From Burkholderiaceae bacterium (GTDB lineage: Bacteria > Pseudomonadota > Gammaproteobacteria > Burkholderiales > Burkholderiaceae_D), in NCBI GenBank assembly GCA_019752915.1, contig JAIELO010000155.1, positions 1 to 5,251 of the forward strand: a stretch of 5,251 bases of DNA, given 5' to 3'. Positions 1 through 5,146 of this stretch are shown here, one piece after another. Positions within the stretch are counted from its first letter, which is position 1; every line of letters begins with the position of its first letter. The position numbers and the translations under genes are program-made. The notes below the pieces were generated by a model. It was not told the DNA's origin. It saw nothing but the letters and a program-made list of their open reading frames with translations, and made no database searches.

Positions 1-386
1 GCTTTGCCGTGATGCGCAAGGTCAGTCCCGGCAAGGCGCTGGGCGTCAATGCGGCCTGTTCGGTGTTGCTGATTCTGTGTGCCGTGTTCTCCGGCGGCGC
101 GCTGGCGATGTGGTCTATCCTGGCCGTCGGCCTGTTCAATTCCATCATGTTCCCCACCATATTCAGCATGGCCTTGCATAAGCTGGGGCCGGCCACGGGG
201 CAGGGTTCCGGCCTGCTGTGCATGGCGATTGTGGGCGGTGCCATCGTGCCGTTCGCACAGGGTTGGCTGGCCGACCTGTTCGGGGTGCAGCGTTCCTTCT
301 TGCTGCCGGTGTTCTGCTATCTGTATGTGATGTTCTTCGGTATCAAGTACGCCAGTTTGTACACCCGTCCGGAAGCGCAGGCCTGA
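1..386 (+). CDS. Sugar MFS transporter, FHS family (FucP/GluP-like), C-terminal part
   Basis: The 5' end lies outside the window and the reading frame enters at base 3. About 127 residues remain, ending at TGA 384-386. They form four hydrophobic segments (roughly bases 46-100, 110-175, 205-270 and 292-355), fitting the last four helices of a 12-helix MFS carrier. The stretches NSIMFPTIFSMAL and GSGLLCMAIVGGAIVPFAQG match the conserved C-terminal half of the fucose and glucose/galactose H+ symporters (FucP, GluP), where the PTIFS and GGAI motifs are characteristic. It should sit in the inner membrane and import a monosaccharide or small oligosaccharide. The exact sugar cannot be read from this fragment. 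The downstream receptor and GH6 cellulase suggest glucose or cellodextrin-derived sugar (inference). A terminator at 471-512 suggests its transcript ends before the receptor gene. Family assignment is secure; substrate is not. Confidence 0.9.
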   Translation, partial: FAVMRKVSPGKALGVNAACSVLLILCAVFSGGALAMWSILAVGLFNSIMFPTIFSMALHKLGPATGQGSGLLCMAIVGGAIVPFAQGWLADLFGVQRSFLLPVFCYLYVMFFGIKYASLYTRPEAQA

Positions 387-391
387 ATTCC

Positions 392-408
392 GCGCCACCC
401 GGTGGCGC
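392..408. other. Short GC-rich hairpin just after the transporter stop
   Basis: GCGCCAC (392-398) and GTGGCGC (402-408) are perfect inverted repeats around a 3-base CCG loop. The hairpin starts five bases after the transporter stop codon. No T-run follows on the + strand, so it is more likely a 3'-end stabilising or pausing structure than a complete terminator. Confidence 0.5.
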
Positions 409-420
409 TGGTGCTGGGCG

Positions 421-455
421 AAAAAACAACAAAAAGCGGCCTGCATGGTCCGCTT
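421..455 (-). terminator. Intrinsic-terminator-like hairpin facing the - strand
   Basis: AAGCGG (434-439) pairs with CCGCTT (450-455). Two further C-G pairs inside give about 8 bp with one bulged base. Read on the - strand, the stem ends in CCGCTT and runs directly into TTTGTTGTTTTTT (433 down to 421), the classic layout of a rho-independent terminator. Read on the + strand, the stem is followed by GGATAGGATTTT, a weaker tail, so bidirectional use is possible. No - strand gene is visible upstream of it (455-634), so its client transcript is unknown. Confidence 0.5.
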
Positions 456-470
456 GGATAGGATTTTAGA

Positions 471-512
471 TGCGTCCGTTGATCTTGAAGATTAACGGCG
501 CGTAATTTTCTT
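471..512 (+). terminator. Rho-independent terminator after the sugar transporter gene
   Basis: CCGTTGATCT (476-485) pairs with AGATTAACGG (489-498) in a continuous 10-bp stem with one G-U pair and a 3-base TGA loop. With one bulged C at 499, the stem extends outward through about five more pairs (471-475 with 500-504). The stem is followed at once by ATTTTCTT (505-512). This is a good + strand intrinsic terminator and probably ends the transporter transcript before the receptor promoter. Confidence 0.6.
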
Positions 513-518
513 AAAAAA

Positions 519-532
519 TGAAAACGGTTTCA
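519..532. promoter_or_regulatory. LacI-family-type operator O1
   Basis: The 14-mer TGAAAACGGTTTCA fits the pattern TGAAA-NCGN-TTTCA: perfect 5-bp inverted arms around a central CG. This is the general form of LacI/GalR-family operators (CcpA cre sites share it). It lies about 100 bp upstream of the receptor start, next to a candidate -10 box, as expected for repression by a sugar-responsive LacI-type regulator. The regulator gene is not in the window, so its identity and inducer are unknown. Confidence 0.6.
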
Positions 533-548
533 GGAAATTCGGTAATAA
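519..548 (+). promoter_or_regulatory. Candidate sigma-70 promoter of the receptor gene
   Basis: A possible -35 box TGAAAA (519-524) and -10 box TAATAA (543-548) are separated by 18 bases in an AT-rich stretch. The -35 box lies inside operator O1. The hexamers are only moderate matches, so the exact promoter is uncertain. The location is reasonable: AT-rich DNA between the upstream terminator and the receptor start, leaving a 5' leader of about 80 bases that would contain operator O2. Confidence 0.35.
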
Positions 549-571
549 TTACGAATATTTGCTGCTTTTCA

Positions 572-585
572 AGATAACGTTTTCA
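572..585. promoter_or_regulatory. Second, weaker LacI-family-type operator O2
   Basis: AGATAACGTTTTCA has a perfect right half (GTTTTCA) and a left half with two mismatches to the symmetric TGAAAAC. Its CG centre is 53 bp from the O1 centre, close to five helical turns, so both sites would face the same side of the DNA. Both sites are followed by GG. It lies between the candidate promoter and the start codon. Confidence 0.45.
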
Positions 586-634
586 GGCTGGGCAGCAGTG
601 CTGCAACTTTTCACAACAACAAAATGGGAGACCT

Positions 635-3301
635 ATGTATTCATTAAGAGATACCACAACTTTCAGGCGTAGCGTGCTGGGCGCGCTGCTACTGACCTGC
701 GGCATGCTGTCGGCGACGGCGCAAGATGCCAGCAACACCAAGCCTGCCGACAAGGCCGGCGCGGCCGCTACCGAAGCCGATGGCTTGCAGACCGTGGTGA
801 TTTCCAACCGCCGCCCCGAAGGGAGTCAGAAAGTGGCCGGCGTGGTGCAGTCCATCAGCGCCGAACAATTGCGCAAAGATGGTATTTCCGACCTGCGCCA
901 GTTGCAGGTGGCGGTACCGGGCCTGAGCATGGCGAATCAGGAAGGCAATCTGGAAATCTTCATTCGCGGTGTCGGTTCCAGTAACAACACCGAACTCGGC
1001 GATCCGGGCGCTGCACCGCACTTGAACGGTACCTATATTCCCCGTCCGCGCGGGCTGGGTGCAATGTTCTATGATCTGGAACGGGTGGAAGTGAACAAGG
1101 GCCCGCAAGGCACCCTGTATGGCCGTAACGCGATGGCCGGTACGCTCAACATCATCACCCAGAAACCGCTGATCGGTGAAACGGGCGGCTACCTGCAAGG
1201 TGAGCTGGGCAACCGCAAAGCGCATGGCGTGGAAGGGGCGTTCAATATTCCCATTTCCTCGACGATGGCGCTGCGCGTAGCGGGCTACGAGTCGAAGAAA
1301 GACGCCGGCTACAAAAACATGTCGACCGATGCGCAGGCTAGCAAGCTGCCGGCAGCGGGTTCGGAAAACAACCATGCGGCGCGTATCTCGCTGCTGGTCA
1401 AGCCCAGCAATGCTCTGAACATTTCCCTGATCGCCGACACCGGCAAAGAGGGCGGCACCGGCTATCCGGGCGCGAACATCTACAGTGCCGTGGTGAGCAC
1501 CGGACAGCGTGCTGAAAATCTGGCACTGCGCAATCTGGTGTACCGCGGTGAAGCGGGTGAGTTGAACAATAAGCTCAATGGTTTGCAGGGTAAGCTCAAT
1601 TACGACTTCGGCCCTGTCACGCTGGAATTCAGTGCCAGCCAGCGCAAGGTTGACTTCCTGCAGCGCAATGCGGCATCGGAAGGGCTGGCCTATCCGGGTC
1701 TGGATCTGTCGACGATTAACTACGACAATTATTCGACCGTTTACTGGCAGACCAAGTCCAAGAGCAAGATCTATGAATTGCGCCTTGCCTCGAATGATCA
1801 GGGACCGTTCAAATGGAGTACGGGTGCTTTCCACTTCACGGAAGACCAGTCGGTCGGCTACCTGTCGACGTCGGATCGCGGTTACTGCTGCTTCTCCGGT
1901 ACCGAATTCAGCATGCCGATCGTGCAGGGTTCTTCGAGTGCCGTGTATGGTGATGTGTCCTACGACTATTCCGACAAGCTGCGCGTGTTCGGCGGCGCCC
2001 GTTATTCGGAAGAGAAGAAGTATCGCTATGGTATTGGCGGTAACTGGGCACTGACGCTCGGTGGTGAGGACTACGGCTGCTGTATCGCCACCCGTCTGGG
2101 TACGCCGGGCTTTGTGCCGGCACTGCTGGGTCGTCCGAACTTCAATCTGAGTGAGGTGAGTACGCCGGCCCAGATTGCCCAGTTCCTGATCGAGGGCACC
2201 AAGACCCCCGGCGAGCGCGACACGCTGGTAGCGCAGATCCAGGCGATTGCCAATGGTACGAATCCTAAGGGTACTTGCTTCACCCGCCCGGACATCAACA
2301 ATGGCAGCCAGACCTGCCCGAAGAACAATCCTAGCGATACCAAGGGGGGCTTCAGCTACGCCAATCTGACCATTCCGACCCAGCAAGTGGGCAGTAGCAA
2401 AGCGTCCTTCCCGGACATGCGTCTGGGGACAGAGTTCAGCATCGACCGCGATCATCTGGTGTATGGCAAGATCGCGACCGGCCACAAATCCGGTGGTTTT
2501 AACGATAGTTTTAATGGCAGCACCATTCCGGAAACCTATAGTCCGGAAAAACTGATCAGCTATGAAATCGGTAGCCGCAATGCCTTCAAGCTGTTCGGCC
2601 GTCATGCGATCATCAATACCACGGCGTTCCACTATGGTTACGATAATCAGGTGTTCCAGGATCTGACCTGCATTAACATGGATACCACCCAGACCCCGGC
2701 AACCTGCAAAGGTTACTCGCTGGCCAACCGTAACATCGGTAAGTCGCGCATCGACGGTCTGGAAACGGAAGCCAAGTTCGTGCTGCCTAACCGCTTCCGT
2801 CTGGATCTGAACCTGACGCTGCTGAAGACGGAAATTTCGTCCGGCAAAGTGGCCGATGCCCGCGCAGTGGACTACGGCGATGGCGGGAAAGCACCGCTGA
2901 TCAATCTGGCCGGCAACCGTCTGCCGATGGCCTCCAACGTCAATCTGGCAACGCGTCTGACGCATTCGATGGATATCGGTCCGGGCACGTTTGACTGGCA
3001 GGCACTGGTGGCTTACCGTTCGTCGTTCTACCTGACCCAGTTCAATGAACAGGAAATCGTGTTCAATAATGGCAAACGTCAAACCGCACTGCAGGCCGGC
3101 TTCCCGGACAAACAGCGTGGTTTCGCGACGGTCAATCTGGGTCTGGGTTACACGCTCGATCGCTATCGTTTCGAAATGTGGGCTGCCAACGTGGGCAATG
3201 TGGAAGCTTCGCAAAAGGCGCTGGTTGGCCCTGCGCTGAACATCCGCTTCCTTAACGATGCGCGCTCTTACGGGATGCGCTTGCGTTACAACTTCGATTA
3301 A
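635..3301 (+). CDS. TonB-dependent outer-membrane receptor, probably for oligosaccharides
   Basis: This is a complete 888-residue protein. The ATG start has GGGAG at 626-630, four bases upstream. Residues 1-29 form a Sec signal peptide with an arginine-containing n-region, a leucine-rich core and a likely cut after ATA (27-29). LQTVVIS (51-57) is the probable TonB box. Residues about 62-178 are the plug domain, with FIRGVG (109-114) and the hallmark YDLERVEVNKGPQGTLYGRN (146-165). The rest is the 22-strand barrel, ending in aromatic-rich RLRYNFD, with Asp after the usual terminal Phe. There is no N-terminal STN signalling domain, so control by an anti-sigma factor is unlikely. Eight cysteines lie in the barrel as C418/419, C482/483, C548, C561, C679 and C691, probably in extracellular loops. 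The protein imports a ligand across the outer membrane using TonB-ExbBD energy. The neighbouring sugar permease, GH6 cellulase and LacI-type operators suggest cellodextrins or another beta-glucan oligosaccharide. The family is certain; the ligand is inference. Confidence 0.95.
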   Translation: MYSLRDTTTFRRSVLGALLLTCGMLSATAQDASNTKPADKAGAAATEADGLQTVVISNRRPEGSQKVAGVVQSISAEQLRKDGISDLRQLQVAVPGLSMANQEGNLEIFIRGVGSSNNTELGDPGAAPHLNGTYIPRPRGLGAMFYDLERVEVNKGPQGTLYGRNAMAGTLNIITQKPLIGETGGYLQGELGNRKAHGVEGAFNIPISSTMALRVAGYESKKDAGYKNMSTDAQASKLPAAGSENNHAARISLLVKPSNALNISLIADTGKEGGTGYPGANIYSAVVSTGQRAENLALRNLVYRGEAGELNNKLNGLQGKLNYDFGPVTLEFSASQRKVDFLQRNAASEGLAYPGLDLSTINYDNYSTVYWQTKSKSKIYELRLASNDQGPFKWSTGAFHFTEDQSVGYLSTSDRGYCCFSGTEFSMPIVQGSSSAVYGDVSYDYSDKLRVFGGARYSEEKKYRYGIGGNWALTLGGEDYGCCIATRLGTPGFVPALLGRPNFNLSEVSTPAQIAQFLIEGTKTPGERDTLVAQIQAIANGTNPKGTCFTRPDINNGSQTCPKNNPSDTKGGFSYANLTIPTQQVGSSKASFPDMRLGTEFSIDRDHLVYGKIATGHKSGGFNDSFNGSTIPETYSPEKLISYEIGSRNAFKLFGRHAIINTTAFHYGYDNQVFQDLTCINMDTTQTPATCKGYSLANRNIGKSRIDGLETEAKFVLPNRFRLDLNLTLLKTEISSGKVADARAVDYGDGGKAPLINLAGNRLPMASNVNLATRLTHSMDIGPGTFDWQALVAYRSSFYLTQFNEQEIVFNNGKRQTALQAGFPDKQRGFATVNLGLGYTLDRYRFEMWAANVGNVEASQKALVGPALNIRFLNDARSYGMRLRYNFD

Positions 3302-3346
3302 GCTGACGCTTTGATAAGTTGACGCTGTGATAAGTTGACGCTGTGA
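3299..3346 (+). repeat. 16-bp direct tandem repeat, three copies, with stops in all frames
   Basis: Three head-to-tail units of TAAGTTGACGCTGTGA occupy 3299-3314, 3315-3330 and 3331-3346. Copies 2 and 3 are identical; copy 1 differs at two positions (C for T, T for G). The first TAA is the receptor stop codon. Because 16 is not a multiple of 3, the repeated TAA and TGA triplets fall in all three forward frames, making a translation barrier. Each unit of the repeat also contains TTGACG or a close variant, which resembles a -35 box, but I see no convincing -10 box at the right distance. Confidence 0.85.
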
Positions 3347-3354
3347 TACATGTT

Positions 3355-3379
3355 GCGCTGCCGCTGGTGCGGGCAGTGC
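3355..3379 (+). other. Hairpin in the receptor-cellulase intergenic region
   Basis: GCGCTGCCGC (3355-3364) pairs with GCGGGCAGTGC (3369-3379) around a TGGT loop. This gives ten pairs with one G-U and one bulged G. It lies directly after the tandem repeat and just before a second, stronger hairpin. No T-run follows. It may protect the 3' end of the receptor message or contribute to attenuation before the cellulase gene. Confidence 0.5.
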
Positions 3380-3382
3380 GCG

Positions 3383-3413
3383 CAGGCCGGTCCGATGCTG
3401 TCGGGCCGGCCTG
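3383..3413 (+). terminator. Strong 13-bp hairpin between receptor and cellulase genes
   Basis: CAGGCCGGTCCGA (3383-3395) pairs with TCGGGCCGGCCTG (3401-3413) over 13 positions with one G-U, around a TGCTG loop. It is followed by TTGTACGTT, only a weak U-rich tail. It could be a partial terminator that lowers cellulase expression relative to the receptor, or a stabiliser of the processed receptor message. The cellulase ribosome binding site begins 17 bases downstream. Confidence 0.55.
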
Positions 3414-3430
3414 TTGTACGTTAAAACTAT

Positions 3431-3434
3431 GGAG
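3431..3434 (+). promoter_or_regulatory. Ribosome binding site favouring a TTG start for the GH6 gene
   Basis: GGAG at 3431-3434 lies six bases before the in-frame TTG at 3441. The nearest in-frame ATG (3429) overlaps this GGAG and has only TACGTTAAAACT upstream, with no Shine-Dalgarno match. This supports TTG as the real start. Confidence 0.55.
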
Positions 3435-3440
3435 CAGACT

Positions 3441-4403
3441 TTGAAACCTCTGATCAAGTCGGTCGCGCTGGCGTGCTGGGTACTAGCCAGCCAGCCGGCC
3501 CACGCCGAAGACCCGCCGAAACCGGAACCGGCCACGTCCGCCTTCCCCGGTCTGTATGTGGACCCGCAATCGAGTGCGGCCGCCTGGGTGCGTGCCCATC
3601 CTGACGATGGCCGTGCTGCGGACATTGCCCGCCACATTGCCAGCCAGCCCGGCGCACGCTGGTTCGGCGGCTGGAGCGGCGAGATTGGCGCTGCCGTGGG
3701 GCAGCATATGCAGGCGGCGGCGCAAGCGCGTCGTACCCCGCTGATGGTGGCTTACAATATTCCTGACCGCGATTGCGGCCAGCATAGTGCTGGCGGTGAA
3801 ACCAGCACGAGCGCCTATCAGAACTGGATCACCAGCTTTGCGCGAGCCATCGGCGATGGCCCCGCCATCGTGATACTGGAGCCCGATGCATTGCCCCAGC
3901 TCGATTGTCTCGATGTTCCCGGCAAGGCTGCCCGCATGCAGTTATTTCAGTATGCCGTGCAGCAGTTCTACGATCTGGCGCCGCGTACTTTGCTGTATAT
4001 CGACATCGGCAATAGCGACTGGCTGAAACCAGACGAGGCCGCCAGACGCTTGCTGCTGGCCGGTGTCGCCAGCGCCCAGGGCTTTTCGCTCAATGTCTCC
4101 AATTACCGTAGTGAGAGCGAGAGCCTCGCCTATGGTGTGGCAGTCGGTGAGGCGCTGCAGGCGATGGTGGGCTGGCGTAAGCCCTTCGTGGTCGACACCA
4201 GCCGTAACGGCGCCGGGCCGAATGGCAAGCAGTGGTGTGATGCGGCGGGACGCAAACTCGGTCTGTCGCCACGCATCAACAGTGCCGGTAGCCAGCCCGA
4301 GATGCATCTGTGGATCAAGGCGCCGGGCGAATCCGACGGCTGTGCCGGACCGGCAGGTAGTTTTGTGCCCGAGCTTGCCTACAGCCTAATTCATGGCAAG
4401 TGA
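3441..4403 (+). CDS. Secreted glycoside hydrolase family 6 (beta-1,4-glucanase / cellobiohydrolase)
   Basis: From TTG 3441 the product has 320 residues; an ATG at 3429 would add four. Residues 1-22 form a Sec signal peptide cut after AHA, followed by a short Pro/Glu-rich linker and one GH6 catalytic domain. YNIPDRDCG (105-113) and VILEPDALPQ (144-153) match the two GH6 signatures. By comparison with Thermobifida fusca Cel6A, D149 is the catalytic acid (D117), D111 matches D79, D188 in YIDIGNSDW matches D156, and K293, E297 and D299 in WIKAPGESDGC match K259, E263 and D265. C112/C156 and C267/C301 match its two disulfides. The motif usually written GHSxW reads GNSDW here, replacing a substrate-site His with Asn. 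GH6 enzymes are inverting hydrolases of beta-1,4-glucan. No carbohydrate-binding module is present, which suggests soluble or short-chain substrates, in the periplasm or outside. Endo versus exo action cannot be decided. It lies 139 bases after the receptor gene. Confidence 0.93.
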   Translation: MKPLIKSVALACWVLASQPAHAEDPPKPEPATSAFPGLYVDPQSSAAAWVRAHPDDGRAADIARHIASQPGARWFGGWSGEIGAAVGQHMQAAAQARRTPLMVAYNIPDRDCGQHSAGGETSTSAYQNWITSFARAIGDGPAIVILEPDALPQLDCLDVPGKAARMQLFQYAVQQFYDLAPRTLLYIDIGNSDWLKPDEAARRLLLAGVASAQGFSLNVSNYRSESESLAYGVAVGEALQAMVGWRKPFVVDTSRNGAGPNGKQWCDAAGRKLGLSPRINSAGSQPEMHLWIKAPGESDGCAGPAGSFVPELAYSLIHGK

Positions 4404-4423
4404 GGCACTTGCCCGCGCTGAAT

Positions 4424-4458
4424 TCTGGAGCGCAGCGGAACATCCGCTGCGCTCCAGA
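4424..4458. terminator. Long perfect hairpin between convergent genes
   Basis: TCTGGAGCGCAGCGGA (4424-4439) and TCCGCTGCGCTCCAGA (4443-4458) are perfect 16-bp inverted repeats around a 3-base ACA loop. The hairpin fills the 64-base gap between the cellulase stop (4403) and the stop of the opposing flavodoxin-like gene (4468), so it can serve both transcripts. No T-run follows on either strand, so it may act as an RNA 3'-end stabiliser or a factor-assisted terminator rather than a textbook intrinsic one. Confidence 0.65.
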
Positions 4459-4467
4459 GAGGCCTGA

Positions 4468-5019
4468 TCAGGCGAGGCGTGCAGCAATGCTGGCGACACG
4501 CTTGCCGTAGGCCTTGGCGGTATCGAGGTCGCCTTGCGGGATCTCGTCGGCACTGGCATCGGCAGGCGATTGCACCAGCAGCCCCACCGAGCCGCCCAGA
4601 TTGTTGATGTCGGTACGCTGGGCCGCTTTGCTGTTCGCTGGCATCAGGCCGAGGCTGACCCAGATACCACCGTGTTGCGAGGCCAGCGTCTGCAGCGCGA
4701 TCATGGTGACGGCTTTGTCGCCGTTGAAGCTGGCGCTGTTGGTGAAGCCACCGAATACTTTGTCCTGCCAGCCACGGGTGAACCAGACCTTGGAACTGGT
4801 ATCGGCAAACTTCTTGAATTGCCATGCTGCGTTGCCCATGTAGGTCGGCGTGCCGAAGATGATGGCATCGGCGGCGGCCAGCAGCTCCCAGCCGCCTTCC
4901 GGCAGATTGCCTTCGGCATCGATGGCCAGCAGGGTGGCGTCGGCGCCGTCGCGTACATATTCGGCGACCCGTTTGGTGTGGCCGTAGCCGGAATAGTAGA
5001 CCACTACAGTTTTCGTCAT
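4468..5019 (-). CDS. WrbA-like flavodoxin-family protein (FMN-dependent oxidoreductase)
   Basis: The product has 183 residues. Residues 4-10 form the first beta strand, followed by SGYGHT (10-15), the FMN-phosphate loop of flavodoxin-like proteins. FGTPTYMGN (55-63) and the TNSASFNGDK loop (93-102) fit the isoalloxazine-binding loops of WrbA-type NAD(P)H:quinone oxidoreductases. HGGIWVSLG (116-124) corresponds to the HG-containing core strand of that group. It is slightly shorter than E. coli WrbA (198 residues) and divergent at the C-terminal end, so I call it WrbA-like, not WrbA. It should be cytosolic and reduce quinones or related electrophiles with FMN, probably protecting against redox stress (family knowledge). 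Two adjacent ATGs exist; the second (5019-5017) is chosen because AGGAGG lies five bases upstream of it and only two bases upstream of the first. It lies downstream of trxB on the same strand, across a 127-base gap with its own promoter. Confidence 0.88.
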   Translation of the reverse strand: MTKTVVVYYSGYGHTKRVAEYVRDGADATLLAIDAEGNLPEGGWELLAAADAIIFGTPTYMGNAAWQFKKFADTSSKVWFTRGWQDKVFGGFTNSASFNGDKAVTMIALQTLASQHGGIWVSLGLMPANSKAAQRTDINNLGGSVGLLVQSPADASADEIPQGDLDTAKAYGKRVASIAARLA

Positions 5020-5024
5020 CATTT

Positions 5025-5030
5025 CCTCCT
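5025..5030 (-). promoter_or_regulatory. Perfect Shine-Dalgarno for the flavodoxin-like gene
   Basis: On the - strand AGGAGG is followed by AAATG and then the ATG at 5019-5017. A five-base spacing to the second ATG is standard, while the first ATG (5022-5020) would be only two bases away. This decides the start and implies efficient translation. Confidence 0.8.
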
Positions 5031-5053
5031 GTGAATTGGCAAGCTGAACTGTG

Positions 5054-5082
5054 AGTGTAAGGGACTTTCCAAGACTTGGTAA
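5054..5082 (-). promoter_or_regulatory. Sigma-70 promoter of the flavodoxin-like gene
   Basis: On the - strand a -35 box TTACCA (5082-5077) and a -10 box TACACT (5059-5054) are separated by exactly 17 bases. Each matches consensus at four of six positions. Transcription would start near 5047, giving a short leader with the AGGAGG site. The -35 box lies within an inverted repeat, as for a repressed promoter. Confidence 0.5.
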
Positions 5083-5100
5083 GAACCTACCAAAAGGTAA
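5076..5100. promoter_or_regulatory. Inverted-repeat operator overlapping the -35 box
   Basis: TTGGTA-N6-TACCAA (5076-5093) is a perfect 6-bp-arm palindrome. A further half-site extends it: on the - strand TACC-TTTT-GGTA (5099-5088) is another inverted repeat sharing the GGTA arm. Three TACC/GGTA half-sites thus lie within 25 bp, covering the -35 box. The arrangement resembles operators of HxlR/DUF24 and MarR-type redox regulators, which often control FMN-dependent quinone reductases. The regulator is not in the window and this link is inference. Confidence 0.5.
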
Positions 5101-5121
5101 GGGTTCGACGCAGGCGCAGCA

Positions 5122-5140
5122 GGGGCGGCCGCGCCGCCCC
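5122..5140 (-). terminator. GC-rich hairpin after trxB
   Basis: GGGGCGGC and GCCGCCCC are perfect 8-bp inverted repeats around a 3-base loop, starting seven bases after the trxB stop codon on the - strand. The tail TGCTGCGCC has no T-run. It is the probable 3'-end structure of trxB, but termination without a U-tract is uncertain. Confidence 0.5.
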
Positions 5141-5146
5141 CCCGAT

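Noticed and set aside
470..505. An 11-codon reading frame (ATG at 470) ending at TAA 503-505
   Set aside because: It coincides almost exactly with the + strand terminator hairpin and has no ribosome binding site.
518..580. A 20-codon reading frame beginning ATGAAAACGG in the intergenic region
   Set aside because: It has no Shine-Dalgarno and lies across the operators and candidate promoter, so it is best explained as regulatory DNA.
3312..3347. Promoter for the cellulase gene inside the 16-bp repeats (TTGACG as -35)
   Set aside because: Only a weak -10 candidate (TGTGAT, 17 bases after the first TTGACG) is available and two strong hairpins would follow it, so I do not call it.
3441..3506. 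Possible lipoprotein signal (ALAC) in the GH6 N-terminus
   Set aside because: The position three before the Cys is Ala rather than Leu/Val/Ile, the hydrophobic stretch before it is short and holds a Lys, and a clean signal peptidase I site (AHA) follows ten residues later.
689..3637. Very long (982-codon) open frame on the - strand opposite the receptor gene
   Set aside because: It is antisense to a clearly real TonB-dependent receptor, its translation shows no recognisable domain and has low-complexity His/Arg/Gln-rich composition. It is a by-product of codon bias in the + strand gene.
4391..4825. A 144-codon - strand open frame overlapping the flavodoxin-like gene
   Set aside because: It is out of frame with the clear flavodoxin-family protein on the same strand, and its translation has no recognisable domain.
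4534..5034. A 166-codon + strand open frame opposite the flavodoxin-like gene
   Set aside because: It is the antisense shadow of a well-supported gene with a perfect ribosome binding site; it has no recognisable domain.
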